A stretch of DNA of 64,000 nt from WRDF01 sp031552235 (GTDB lineage: Bacteria > Bacteroidota > Bacteroidia > Bacteroidales > Rikenellaceae), in assembly GCA_031552235.1 (NCBI GenBank), contig JAVBMR010000026.1, positions 7,937-71,936 on the forward strand, written 5' to 3'. Positions 17,781-24,853 of the stretch are shown here, one piece after another (the first letter of the stretch is position 1; each line of letters begins with the position of its first letter). A program made the position numbers and the translations under genes. The notes under the pieces are model-generated. The model made no database searches, had not been told where the DNA came from, and saw only the letters and a list, made by a program, of their open reading frames with translations.

Positions 17781-18167
17781 TTAATGTTTATCGTCGGCCG
17801 CCGCCCTCTTGTGGTTCAGGTGTTTTCGGATCAGCGTATCTGCGATAAGAAGGGCTAAGACCAATACAGCCAATAATATGTGAACATGGTATTCCGGGGA
17901 GGGTTCTAAAGATATCGCCGGCATGTTCAGGGCGAAATCTATCCCGGTGACCCTGCCGATAATCCACAATATTCCTACTATGGCTGCAACCCCCAGGCTT
18001 GGCCATAGCAGCATATGCAGCCACTGCATCCGGAGCTTTTTCCGGGCGGCATTGTTCGCCCGGGCCGATATCCTGGACATCAATACCTTTTCGAAGTTAT
18101 CCGTGGGGGCCTCCGGCTTCATTTCGCCAAACAGCGTCCCGAGCCTGTCTTTCTTAATCTCTTCCAT
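17781..18167 (-). CDS. Small membrane protein, probable anti-sigma partner
   Basis: A protein of 128 residues. An N-terminal cytoplasmic part (LFGEMKPEAPTDNFEKVLMSRI) resembles the short sigma-binding region of small Bacteroidota anti-sigma proteins. Two hydrophobic helices follow (LHMLLWPSLGVAAIVGILWIIG and HILLAVLVLALLIADTLI), then a charged tail. Its start overlaps the end of the sigma factor gene by 14 nt, so the two are probably translationally coupled. The anti-sigma role is inferred from this coupling and topology, because no zinc-binding HxxxCxxC motif is present. Confidence 0.65.
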   Translation of the reverse strand: MEEIKKDRLGTLFGEMKPEAPTDNFEKVLMSRISARANNAARKKLRMQWLHMLLWPSLGVAAIVGILWIIGRVTGIDFALNMPAISLEPSPEYHVHILLAVLVLALLIADTLIRKHLNHKRAAADDKH

Positions 18168-18708
18168 CTGCTAAAAGTTTATTTATTTCAACGTTGATAA
18201 AATTCCTTATCCTGTGCAGCCTGACCTTCGTGTTCGATTCGCTCAGGCCTGCGATCCCGGCAATGTTTCTGATAGTCTGCTTGTTGTAATAGTACAGCAT
18301 GATGAGTTGCGCGTCGTCCGGACTCAGCTTTTTTAATACGGTCTCCAGTATCTCCGCCCTCTGATGCAAATATAACGTATCAATGTCTTCTGTGATCTCG
18401 GTATCGGGCAAATCATCATCGAGCCGTATGAATTTATTGCGTCTGCGCCTAACCTCCGAGATTGTCGTGTTGTAGGCGATGCGGTAGAGCCATGTGGAGA
18501 ATTCGGATTGCCCCCGGAAACGGCCGAGGGACTGAAAAACCTTGATGAATATCTCCTGCGTGATGTCTTCGGCGTCGTGGTGCGAGTCGACGATCCGCAC
18601 GACGGTCGTGAATACCATACGCTGATACTTCCGGACGATATGCCCGAAAGCATCCGTGTCTCCCTCCCGTACCCGGCGGACGTAATATATGTCGTCTGAT
18701 TCTTCCAC
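18154..18708 (-). CDS. ECF-type RNA polymerase sigma factor
   Basis: A protein of 184 residues that starts at GTG (18706-18708). Region 2 has FGHIVRKYQRMVFTTVVRIV, DAEDITQEIFIKVFQSLGRF and FSTWLYRIAYNTTISEVRRR. Region 4 (about 125-180) has LSPDDAQLIMLYYYNKQTIRNIAGIAGLSESNTKVRLHRIR, a helix-turn-helix segment for the -35 element. The small membrane partner overlaps its 3' end. Only 9 nt separate the GTG from an ECF-type -10 (CGTC), so its mRNA may be almost leaderless. It is probably autoregulated (see the promoter entry). Confidence 0.92.
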   Translation of the reverse strand: MEESDDIYYVRRVREGDTDAFGHIVRKYQRMVFTTVVRIVDSHHDAEDITQEIFIKVFQSLGRFRGQSEFSTWLYRIAYNTTISEVRRRRNKFIRLDDDLPDTEITEDIDTLYLHQRAEILETVLKKLSPDDAQLIMLYYYNKQTIRNIAGIAGLSESNTKVRLHRIRNFINVEINKLLADGRD

Positions 18709-18717
18709 TGGCAGTAT

Positions 18718-18742
18718 GACGCAAAATCGATCGGCAGGTTAC
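18718..18742 (-). promoter_or_regulatory. ECF-type promoter in front of the sigma gene
   Basis: On the minus strand, GTAACC (18742-18737), a 15-nt spacer, then CGTC (18721-18718). It has the same elements and spacing as the plus-strand promoter at 18769-18793. Confidence 0.7.
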
Positions 18743-18768
18743 AAAATATTAAAAAACTACGGGAATAT

Positions 18769-18793
18769 GTAACCATTTTGCTCGGCCTGCGTC
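18769..18793 (+). promoter_or_regulatory. ECF-type promoter in front of the DUF6249 gene
   Basis: GTAACC (18769-18774), a 15-nt spacer, then CGTC (18790-18793), 39 nt before the ATG at 18833. It mirrors the promoter of the divergent sigma gene. Confidence 0.7.
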
Positions 18794-18832
18794 AAACGGG
18801 CAGAATTCGTTTAATAACTAAAACTAAAAATT

Positions 18833-19219
18833 ATGGGAGGACCATTGGCAGCAGTATTTATTACCGTCATTATTGTATGGGGAATCTACAGCCTGTTCGA
18901 ACTTTTCGTCCATCGTAAAGAGCGGCTGACCGTTATCGATAAACTCGATTTCAGCAAAAGCAATAAAGATATTAATTTAAATATCTTTAACAAACGCAAC
19001 ATTGGCAACAACGCCCTGAGGATAGGTCTCCTGCTTATGGGGATAGGCCTTGGTTTGTTGGTGGGATTTTTTGTTCATGTCATTGTTGCAGGACATGATG
19101 CTGATAGTGAGACAAGAGGCATTATATATAGCTCGGGTATTTTATTGTTCGGAGGCTTTGGACTGTTGAGCGCCTACCTGATCGAACACAAACAGCGCAA
19201 AGCAGATAAGCAAGAATAA
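18833..19219 (+). CDS. DUF6249-type small membrane protein, likely target of the divergent ECF sigma factor
   Basis: A protein of 128 residues. It has an N-terminal membrane helix (LAAVFITVIIVWGIYSLFELF), a charged middle (HRKERLTVIDKLDF, then an Asn/Lys-rich stretch), and two more helices (LRIGLLLMGIGLGLLVGFFVHV and IIYSSGILLFGGFGLLSAYLI), ending EHKQRKADKQE. This matches the DUF6249 family, whose function is unknown. It is divergent to the sigma operon and has an identical ECF-type promoter, so it probably belongs to that regulon. The pairing suggests an envelope-stress or membrane-sensing module. Confidence 0.75.
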   Translation: MGGPLAAVFITVIIVWGIYSLFELFVHRKERLTVIDKLDFSKSNKDINLNIFNKRNIGNNALRIGLLLMGIGLGLLVGFFVHVIVAGHDADSETRGIIYSSGILLFGGFGLLSAYLIEHKQRKADKQE

Positions 19220-19244
19220 CTTCCGAGCGTTTCGGTAGTTATAT

Positions 19245-19285
19245 AATAATGGCGGATTATCGAAATGATAATCCGCCATTATTTT
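19245..19285. terminator. Bidirectional terminator between the DUF6249 gene and tRNA-Thr copy 1
   Basis: Perfect arms AATAATGGCGGATTAT and ATAATCCGCCATTATT. It can serve the plus-strand gene and the minus-strand tRNA. Confidence 0.85.
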
Positions 19286-19286
19286 G

Positions 19287-19391
19287 AGCCGCAACCCGGA
19301 CTTGAACCGGGGACCTCTTCATTACGAGTGAAGCGCTCTCAAGACCCCCAAAGGCTTCGCCTTTAGGGGCAACCAACTGAGCTATTGCGGC
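19287..19391 (-). tRNA. tRNA-Thr(CGU) with a 32-nt hairpin inserted in the D-loop
   Basis: Read on the minus strand, all tRNA parts are present: acceptor GCCGCAA/TTGCGGC, D-stem GCTC/GAGC, anticodon arm CTTCA-CTCGTAA-TGAAG (anticodon CGT) and a T-arm. Outside the insert it is identical to the intact tRNA-Thr at 22911-22983. Positions 19340-19371 are extra and fall right after the GG of the D-loop, where natural length variation occurs. The insert folds as an 11-bp stem (CCCCTAAAGGC with GCCTTTGGGGG, one G-U pair) capped by GAA. No group I intron or other known intron fits 32 nt. Either the gene is a pseudogene or it makes an expanded-D-arm tRNA. CCA is not encoded. Confidence 0.85.
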
Positions 19392-19799
19392 TTACGCTTG
19401 TTTGTTGAAATTGACAAGCGTTGGTTTCCTGTTTGGGGAGAACATTCGGGGGAACACAAAGAGATATTACATTACCTGTGAACTAATTAATTTTAAGAGA
19501 GTTAAAACTGATTTAGGGCATATTGAGAATGTTATACCCAATGATGTCATGTTGTGTCATTCATCGCATTTGCTTTTTATGTTAATAGTAAGTTAACTAT
19601 CTGACAATAAGATTGTTTTGGCGAGAATCGCTGCCGAAAAAAATAACCCCACCCTGCCGAAACAGAATGGAGTAAAAATCGCGCCCAAATTCTCAGCCCC
19701 CTATACTTTTAAGATATTATACTGTCTAAGTTTATAAAGAAAAAAAAGAAAACCCCACTCCGTTTCCGAAATGGGGTCTGCCTAAAAATCAAATTTGGA
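19392..19799. other. AT-rich left flank of the island, no credible gene
   Basis: This stretch runs from tRNA-Thr copy 1 to the DUF4595 gene. It contains a small hairpin (CGCTTGT.../...ACAAGCG, about 19395-19422) and GGGGAGAACATTCGGGGGAAC at about 19436, which resembles GGGGAGAACATTGGGGAGAAC near 22810 at the other end. It also has a weak terminator-like hairpin (CCCCA.../...TGGGG, about 19754-19778) after the DUF4595 gene. The short open frame at 19402-19596 has no signal peptide, motif or good start and I do not call it. Confidence 0.5.
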
Positions 19800-20510
19800 T
19801 TAATAATATGTTATGTAGGTTGCATATCCGTACTCTGAACCCCACTGAGGATCGTACTCAACTATTTTGGTCGGATAGCCGTCATTATCGAAAGTGTATT
19901 CCAGACTCTCGTTATACTCGTTTATTCTGTGGTTCTTACTTGCCATTCCTTTAAACCTAAACGGGGAGACAATATTAACATCATTATATCCCATATTAAT
20001 ATTCAATTTGTTCTCCCGATTATCATATGTAAATGATGCATTATAATTTCCATCATCTCGAATTACAATGTTGCCGTTTTCCCAAGTATAACTAACCATT
20101 TCTTGAAGTGTATTATCTTCATCATAAGATTTGGATTCGCTTAAATATCCGTTTGAATAATTGAAAATAATATACGCTGGATAAAAACCACTATTATCTT
20201 GGCGAATACAATAGCCGTTAGTATCAAAGGTATATCTCGTATAACTTCCATCATCCCAAGTGCGAGTAATGATATTGCCATTATACTGTACCGTTTGGGT
20301 ATATGGAACATTATCGTAGGAACTTATAAAAATTATTTTGGTCACTCGACCTTGATTGTCATAGAAATATTCTTCATATTCGTCATCAGCCAATATAACT
20401 TTCTTGACGAGTTTGGTTTTCCCGCCTGAATCGCCATCATCTTTCGAGCAGGAGTTGAATGTGAGAGCCAATAAAGGCAGTGCGAGTAAAAATAGTTTTT
20501 TCATTTTCAT
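19800..20510 (-). CDS. DUF4595-like lipoprotein with YD-type repeats
   Basis: A protein of 236 residues. It has a lipoprotein signal (MKMKKLFLLALPLLALTFNSC), a short Asp/Gly linker, then repeating beta-hairpin units reading Y-D-N-x-G-R/Y with variable middles (FYDNQGRVTKI, FDTNGYCIRQ, NYSNGYLSES, FDNDGYPTKI). These are like RHS/YD repeats and fit the Bacteroidota DUF4595 family of exported proteins. Function is unknown. It follows the LytTR gene by 14 nt on the same strand, so the two are probably cotranscribed. It is markedly AT-rich compared with the flanking chromosome, consistent with the island being acquired. Confidence 0.75.
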   Translation of the reverse strand: MKMKKLFLLALPLLALTFNSCSKDDGDSGGKTKLVKKVILADDEYEEYFYDNQGRVTKIIFISSYDNVPYTQTVQYNGNIITRTWDDGSYTRYTFDTNGYCIRQDNSGFYPAYIIFNYSNGYLSESKSYDEDNTLQEMVSYTWENGNIVIRDDGNYNASFTYDNRENKLNINMGYNDVNIVSPFRFKGMASKNHRINEYNESLEYTFDNDGYPTKIVEYDPQWGSEYGYATYITYY

Positions 20511-20524
20511 TGTGTTTTTAGTGA

Positions 20525-20944
20525 TTAATTTGGTGTTGTTTTGATACTTTCTTCAAGTGTTGCTTTAAGCGTCCTTAGCGCATCCTTAGACGCACTGAGA
20601 GTAAATTTTGTCGGGAAACTTATGTCCGACAGGGTTATCTGTTGTTTGCTGACATTGATATAGTGGATATACCTGCCGTTTATAATCAGTCGCTTGCCGA
20701 GTCGAATAAGGGTCTGTGCCTCGCTTTCGAGTTGTCGCTCCAATATTTTCTCGAACGCCGAGAGATTGAACGAGAAAATATGCTTTTCGCCGTCTATCAA
20801 CATCATCGAGGAGTAGTTGCCGTCAGACAGTATGTAGGCTATCCTTTCGGGCGAAACTCTAACGACTTCATTGCTGTTTGTCAGGATTATATATTTGGGC
20901 ATACCGTACTCATCTGCCACAAATTTATCTTCTAAATCATTCAT
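20525..20944 (-). CDS. Stand-alone LytTR DNA-binding regulator
   Basis: A protein of 139 residues. After about 25 residues the sequence follows the LytTR fold: a strand IILTNSNEVVRVSPERIAYILSDGNYSS, then the K-HIFSFNLSAFEKILERQ region and FIRLGKRLIINGRYIHYINV, where LytTR proteins have (F)xRxHxSYIVNL. There is no receiver domain, so it is not a complete response regulator. It is probably transcribed with the DUF4595 lipoprotein gene 14 nt downstream and may control that gene or itself. No sensor kinase is nearby. Confidence 0.82.
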   Translation of the reverse strand: MNDLEDKFVADEYGMPKYIILTNSNEVVRVSPERIAYILSDGNYSSMMLIDGEKHIFSFNLSAFEKILERQLESEAQTLIRLGKRLIINGRYIHYINVSKQQITLSDISFPTKFTLSASKDALRTLKATLEESIKTTPN

Positions 20945-21124
20945 AATCTTGTGGTTTTACGGGCATTGTATGAAGTGGTATATCTGCTGTGTGAAATGGT
21001 AATATGGCAGTACGAAATGAAAAGCCACCCATTAAGGATGGCTTTAGCAAATGCAATAATCTGTGATTATTTGTTTCTTTTACGTATATTTACATAAATG
21101 AATTGCCGATCAAAAATCATTACT

Positions 21125-22198
21125 ATGAAAAAATGTCTACTTCTATGTGTTATGATCATTCTGTGTTCAAACACAAGTTTTGCTCATGAAGATTATATCA
21201 CGTCTTCAAGAAGCGGCAAAGTAAGAGTGTCTATTGAGGCGGGGTGGGATATATATGAACGCAGACATATAGAGATCATAGCAAAGTTGGCTGATATACT
21301 GTCCAAGAGAATGGGTAATAAAGAGACTATATCTATCCATTATCGCCTCTCGATAGCACCTTCGGAGCACCCAAGCCAATACGCAATGAATTACCGAACA
21401 GGCGAACCCGATGCAGATAGGGAAAATACGTCTGACATTAAAATTTTTTGCTATTATTATGACATTAACACAGTCGAAATCCTAAAGCTCGTAGAATACG
21501 CCATTACCCATAAAAAGGAAATAAAACGAGAGCAAAAGCCAGCTTCAGCATCTATTTTATTACGGCATGTGCCCGTAAACCTAACATCTATACCCGCTTC
21601 GACCATAAATGAGATATTACTCGCACCAACTTCCGACGTAATTACAGAAACTCTTTCAGAGAAAATCTATCGACCATTTAAAAAAGGCGTGGACGAGATC
21701 TGGAATGATAAGAGGATCTCATATTTTTTTCAAAACAACCAATATCATGTTTTCATAACAGAAAGAGAAACATACAAAAAAAAGGGGGAATGGGTATATA
21801 GAGAACGAGTCCTAAAGACATTTGATAATATTTTTCAATTCAATATCGTGGGATACGAGCGTGCATTGGTGTTTGATTCATATAACTCTTTTTATTCCCT
21901 ATATGGACAAGCTAACGGTCACGGTTTAACCAAAGAAGTGATATCTAAAAGACATATAATCGATGATGATAAATGCTCTAGAAGTCAGCCGTTCGATATT
22001 ATCCTCATGAGTGGCGACAGGATTTGCATAGCGAGTCCTATGCGATGGAGAACCAAAAAGTATTCTAACGGTTCAAAAGTATCATGGCAAGGTCAATATA
22101 ATATGATATATATCATATATGATGACGTGTTGATACAAAATGCGGATGATATTTTGGACGAAGCGGCAATGAAGCAGCTTGGGATACCAAAGGAGTAA
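21125..22198 (+). CDS. Exported protein of unknown family
   Basis: A protein of 357 residues. It has a typical signal peptide (MKKCLLLCVMIILCSNTSFA, cleavage near residue 20) and no lipobox, so it is periplasmic or secreted. The mature part is highly charged with many Tyr and Ile residues. It has no catalytic motif I recognise and no transmembrane helix. The ATG at 21125 is chosen over 21098 because the signal peptide starts there. It is transcribed away from the LytTR/DUF4595 pair and toward the integrase remnant. Its base composition is AT-rich and unlike the genes outside the tRNA-Thr copies, so it was probably acquired with the island. Confidence 0.7.
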   Translation: MKKCLLLCVMIILCSNTSFAHEDYITSSRSGKVRVSIEAGWDIYERRHIEIIAKLADILSKRMGNKETISIHYRLSIAPSEHPSQYAMNYRTGEPDADRENTSDIKIFCYYYDINTVEILKLVEYAITHKKEIKREQKPASASILLRHVPVNLTSIPASTINEILLAPTSDVITETLSEKIYRPFKKGVDEIWNDKRISYFFQNNQYHVFITERETYKKKGEWVYRERVLKTFDNIFQFNIVGYERALVFDSYNSFYSLYGQANGHGLTKEVISKRHIIDDDKCSRSQPFDIILMSGDRICIASPMRWRTKKYSNGSKVSWQGQYNMIYIIYDDVLIQNADDILDEAAMKQLGIPKE

Positions 22199-22208
22199 TG
22201 ATTTGATT

Positions 22209-22263
22209 AGTGACATAATTCTGAAAAGCTCGATTTATATACCCCTGTGAAAATTATGTCACT
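22209..22263. repeat. 12-bp inverted repeat between the orphan gene and the integrase remnant
   Basis: AGTGACATAATT (22209-22220) and AATTATGTCACT (22252-22263) are perfect inverted repeats with a 31-nt loop. No T-run follows, so it is not a clear terminator. It may mark a deletion junction or a protein-binding site. Confidence 0.5.
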
Positions 22264-22279
22264 ATATTGTATTGCTCTG

Positions 22280-22756
22280 CTATGGCTTCCAATAGTCGAT
22301 GCGCATAATCTGCGTGGTCAGCCTGTATATTTTCGTTGGTTTGTAGGCACTCAACGCAGATAGGACGTGCTTGTGCTTTGACGAGGAGTTGATTTTCCCT
22401 AAAGATTCCAGACGCTCCACTTCCTTATTGAAAGCGTCCTCGATACTGATAATGAGCCTGTGGCCTTTAGCCTCGAACAGAGTGTTGAAATTGACCTCGA
22501 TGTCGAGAGCCTCTAAGCGTCTGATTTTCTTGAGGTAGCGATGTACTTGGTCGTCGATTTGAAATTGGAGAGCCTTGCTGTCATTAGAATTGGATATAAT
22601 ACGCTGATTATCACAATCCCAATCCTCTACATTGATTGAAATGCCTGTGGAGATGTGTTTCTTTTGGCGATTTTGGGTGAAACGGATGTGGATAGGAGCG
22701 CGATTGCTCTTGTTGATTTTGTCCGTTCGCAGGACAGGTTTAATGCTGACATTCAT
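22280..22756 (-). pseudogene. Truncated tyrosine recombinase (integrase), N-terminal part only
   Basis: 158 residues from the ATG at 22756. The first 60 residues match the N-terminal arm-binding domain of Bacteroidota integrases (VLRTDKINKSNRAPIHIRFTQNRQKKHISTGISI, then WD). The core-binding domain starts (IEDAFNKEVERLESLGKINSSSKHKHV) and stops soon after. The catalytic R-H-R-Y residues are absent. The last residues, TTQIMRID, recall the TTQIYARI found just past the catalytic histidine in full-length integrases, so an internal deletion may have joined both ends. It sits beside the 3' end of tRNA-Thr copy 2, the usual position for an island integrase. Confidence 0.8.
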
Positions 22757-22873
22757 TGCTTTACTTATTAAGTAGCAATGCAATATCTTTGTGTGTTCAA
22801 TCGAAAACGGGGAGAACATTGGGGAGAACAACCACCATCAAACACCCCTCAGCAACGTCCATAAACAAAAAAC

Positions 22874-22902
22874 CAGCGACCCACCCTTTCGATAAGTCGC
22901 TG
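22874..22902. terminator. Terminator downstream of tRNA-Thr copy 2
   Basis: Arms CAGCGAC and GTCGCTG with A-rich and T-rich flanks, just past the tRNA 3' end on the minus strand. Confidence 0.55.
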
Positions 22903-22910
22903 ATTTTCAG

Positions 22911-22983
22911 AGCCGCAACCCGGACTTGAACCGGGGACCTCTTCATTACGAGTGAAGCGCTCTACCAACTGAGCTATTGCGGC
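22911..22983 (-). tRNA. tRNA-Thr(CGU), intact
   Basis: A cloverleaf of 73 nt: acceptor GCCGCAA/TTGCGGC, D-arm GCTC-AGTTGGTA-GAGC, anticodon loop CTCGTAA (CGT, reads ACG), T-arm CCGGG-TTCAAGT-CCCGG type. The CCA is not encoded. It is the partner of the 105-nt copy at 19287-19391 in the same orientation. Together they bracket the AT-rich island with its integrase remnant. Confidence 0.96.
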
Positions 22984-23201
22984 ATGGGGGGGCGTGTCAA
23001 TCAGTTGCGTTGCACTTTAAAACGGTTGGAGTAGTAATGCGCAACATAATGTGCAACAATCGCCAAGCATAAGAACCTGCAAATATCACAAATATTCTGC
23101 AAAAATCATTATCTTCGCGCCATAAAATCAACGGCGTCAGCGATATTTCCTGTGCCGGATAATAACCGCGGCGTCCGCCGCAATAATCACGAGAGGGTAA
23201 G

Positions 23202-23909
23202 ATGGGGAAAAAGGCATTGCTCAGGCCGACGGCTGAAAACACATTCAGGATACTCTACGCCGAGGGCAAGGAGGGTGTGGTCGTGCATTTCGGCCGGGAA
23301 CTGGAGCGTTCGCAGGAGCTTGAGAGGCAGGGAGATATCGAGGCCGCGTGCAATGTGCGGTACGACGCCGTGCGTCAGCTGATGGAGCTTATTCCCGATT
23401 CGACAGACATAGAGCTCGACTGGGAGGACCGTGACAGCCGCGACGCCATGCTCGTGATAAACTACTCGGCCATCGACCACTTCCTGTTGGGCGATTTCGA
23501 AATGGCGGCGGCGATGCTCGAAATGCTGCTCGAACTCGACCCCGAAGACCACCTCGACGCATCTGTGCAGTTGGCTTATTCCTATGTGGCGCTTGAGGAG
23601 TGGGAACTTTTCGACGAGGTCATAAACGATGTGAACGACAAACTCGCGGACAAGGATATCCTCGTGCTTTGGAGTGAATTCCGCCGTGAGGGTAAACTGC
23701 CCGAAGGCGAACTGCGCCATTTCAAGCGCAGCTTCAAACCCTATTACGACGAATTCACGGCGGCCGAACATCCTGTCGATGAGGCATACCTCGCGGATAT
23801 CCGCGGCGAAAACCCCTCGAAAAAGGCCCTCGCCCGCGAACACTGGATACAGGTCGAACACCTCTGGAAACTTTTTCCGGGCTTTATCGAAGCCCTCTCA
23901 GCCCAATAG
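23202..23909 (+). CDS. TPR-like conserved protein of unknown function
   Basis: A soluble, acidic protein of 235 residues with no signal peptide or membrane segment. Residues about 85-155 contain helical pairs with the TPR pattern (AIDHFLLGDFEMAAAMLEMLLELDPEDHLDASVQLAYSYVALEEWELF). The protein ends with HWIQVEHLWKLFPGFIEAL. It lies 2 nt before the YhcC-type radical-SAM gene, so the two are surely cotranscribed. This association suggests a shared role, but I know no function for this protein. Confidence 0.75.
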   Translation: MGKKALLRPTAENTFRILYAEGKEGVVVHFGRELERSQELERQGDIEAACNVRYDAVRQLMELIPDSTDIELDWEDRDSRDAMLVINYSAIDHFLLGDFEMAAAMLEMLLELDPEDHLDASVQLAYSYVALEEWELFDEVINDVNDKLADKDILVLWSEFRREGKLPEGELRHFKRSFKPYYDEFTAAEHPVDEAYLADIRGENPSKKALAREHWIQVEHLWKLFPGFIEALSAQ

Positions 23910-23911
23910 CC

Positions 23912-24853
23912 ATGCCGTATCCCTGGGGTACAGAACGCCGGTTCAACAGTTATTCGGGTTACTTCCGCAAACTGATGGGCGGCCGCGTGCAGAAGGTGAC
24001 CATCAATGCGGGGTTTACGTGTCCCAACCGCGACGGCCGCGTGGGGACGGGCGGTTGCACATTCTGCAATAACGAGGCGTTCACCCCGTCGTACTGCATG
24101 CGCGGCGATTCGGTCGCCCGGCAGATATCCGAAGGTATCGAGTTCCACCGCCGCCGCTACCGCGACGCGGATAAATTCTTAGCGTATTTCCAGTCGTTTT
24201 CGAACACATATGCGCCTCTGGCCGAGTTGAAGGAAATCTATGCCCAGGCGCTGGCGTTTCCCGAGGTCGCCGGGATAATCGTAGGCACGCGGCCGGATTG
24301 TGTGGATGATGAGAAGTTAGATTATTTCGCCGCCCTCGCGCGTGAAAAATACGTGGCCATTGAGTATGGGGTCGAATCGTGTTACGACGAAACGTTGCGT
24401 GCCGTGAACCGGGGGCACGATTTCGCCTGCGCCGAAGAGGCTATACGCAAAACCGCCGGGAGGGGTATTCACTGCGGGGCGCATTTCATATTAGGGTTGC
24501 CCGGCGAGAGCGACGAGATGCTTATCGCCCAAACCGAGCGCATAAATTCCCTGCCGCTCACGACCGTGAAATTCCACCAGTTGCAGATTTTCAAAGGAAC
24601 GGCGATGGAGGCCGATTACGCTGCGCACCCCGAGAGGTATCATTTCCGAGATTTGCCCGAATACATAGACCTTTTCATAGAGATACTCCGCCGCCTCAGG
24701 CCTGACATCATAGTCGAGAGGTTCGCCAGCGAGGCCCCGCCGCGCTACCACAGCGGCCCCAACTGGGGACTGGTGCGCAACGAGCAGCTCCTCGCGATGC
24801 TCGACCGCTGCCTCGAAGAACTCGGTGCTTTTCAAGGGGAACTTTACAGGTAG
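23912..24853 (+). CDS. yhcC: Radical-SAM protein, YhcC/TIGR01212 family
   Basis: A protein of 313 residues. The radical-SAM cysteines lie in ITINAGFTCPNRDG...GGCTFCNN, with the family's atypically long spacing from the first Cys to the CxxC pair. Next come FNNEAFTPSY, YFQSFSNTYAP, GIIVGTRPDC and GVESCYDETLRAVNRGHDF. These are characteristic of TIGR01212 (E. coli YhcC), whose substrate is not established. Its stop codon overlaps the left end of a repeat element (copy 4, from 24853), so the element inserted precisely at the gene end. Confidence 0.9.
   Translation: MPYPWGTERRFNSYSGYFRKLMGGRVQKVTINAGFTCPNRDGRVGTGGCTFCNNEAFTPSYCMRGDSVARQISEGIEFHRRRYRDADKFLAYFQSFSNTYAPLAELKEIYAQALAFPEVAGIIVGTRPDCVDDEKLDYFAALAREKYVAIEYGVESCYDETLRAVNRGHDFACAEEAIRKTAGRGIHCGAHFILGLPGESDEMLIAQTERINSLPLTTVKFHQLQIFKGTAMEADYAAHPERYHFRDLPEYIDLFIEILRRLRPDIIVERFASEAPPRYHSGPNWGLVRNEQLLAMLDRCLEELGAFQGELYR

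Noticed and set aside
19340..19371. A group I or archaeal-type intron in tRNA-Thr
   Set aside because: The insert is only 32 nt, lies in the D-loop instead of the anticodon loop, and lacks any splice motif (bulge-helix-bulge or P/Q/R/S elements).
19402..19596. A 64-codon frame at the island edge
   Set aside because: No signal peptide, domain or clear start, and it lies in AT-rich DNA with repeat motifs.
20525..20944. A complete two-component response regulator
   Set aside because: There is only a LytTR domain. No receiver aspartate is present and no kinase is nearby.
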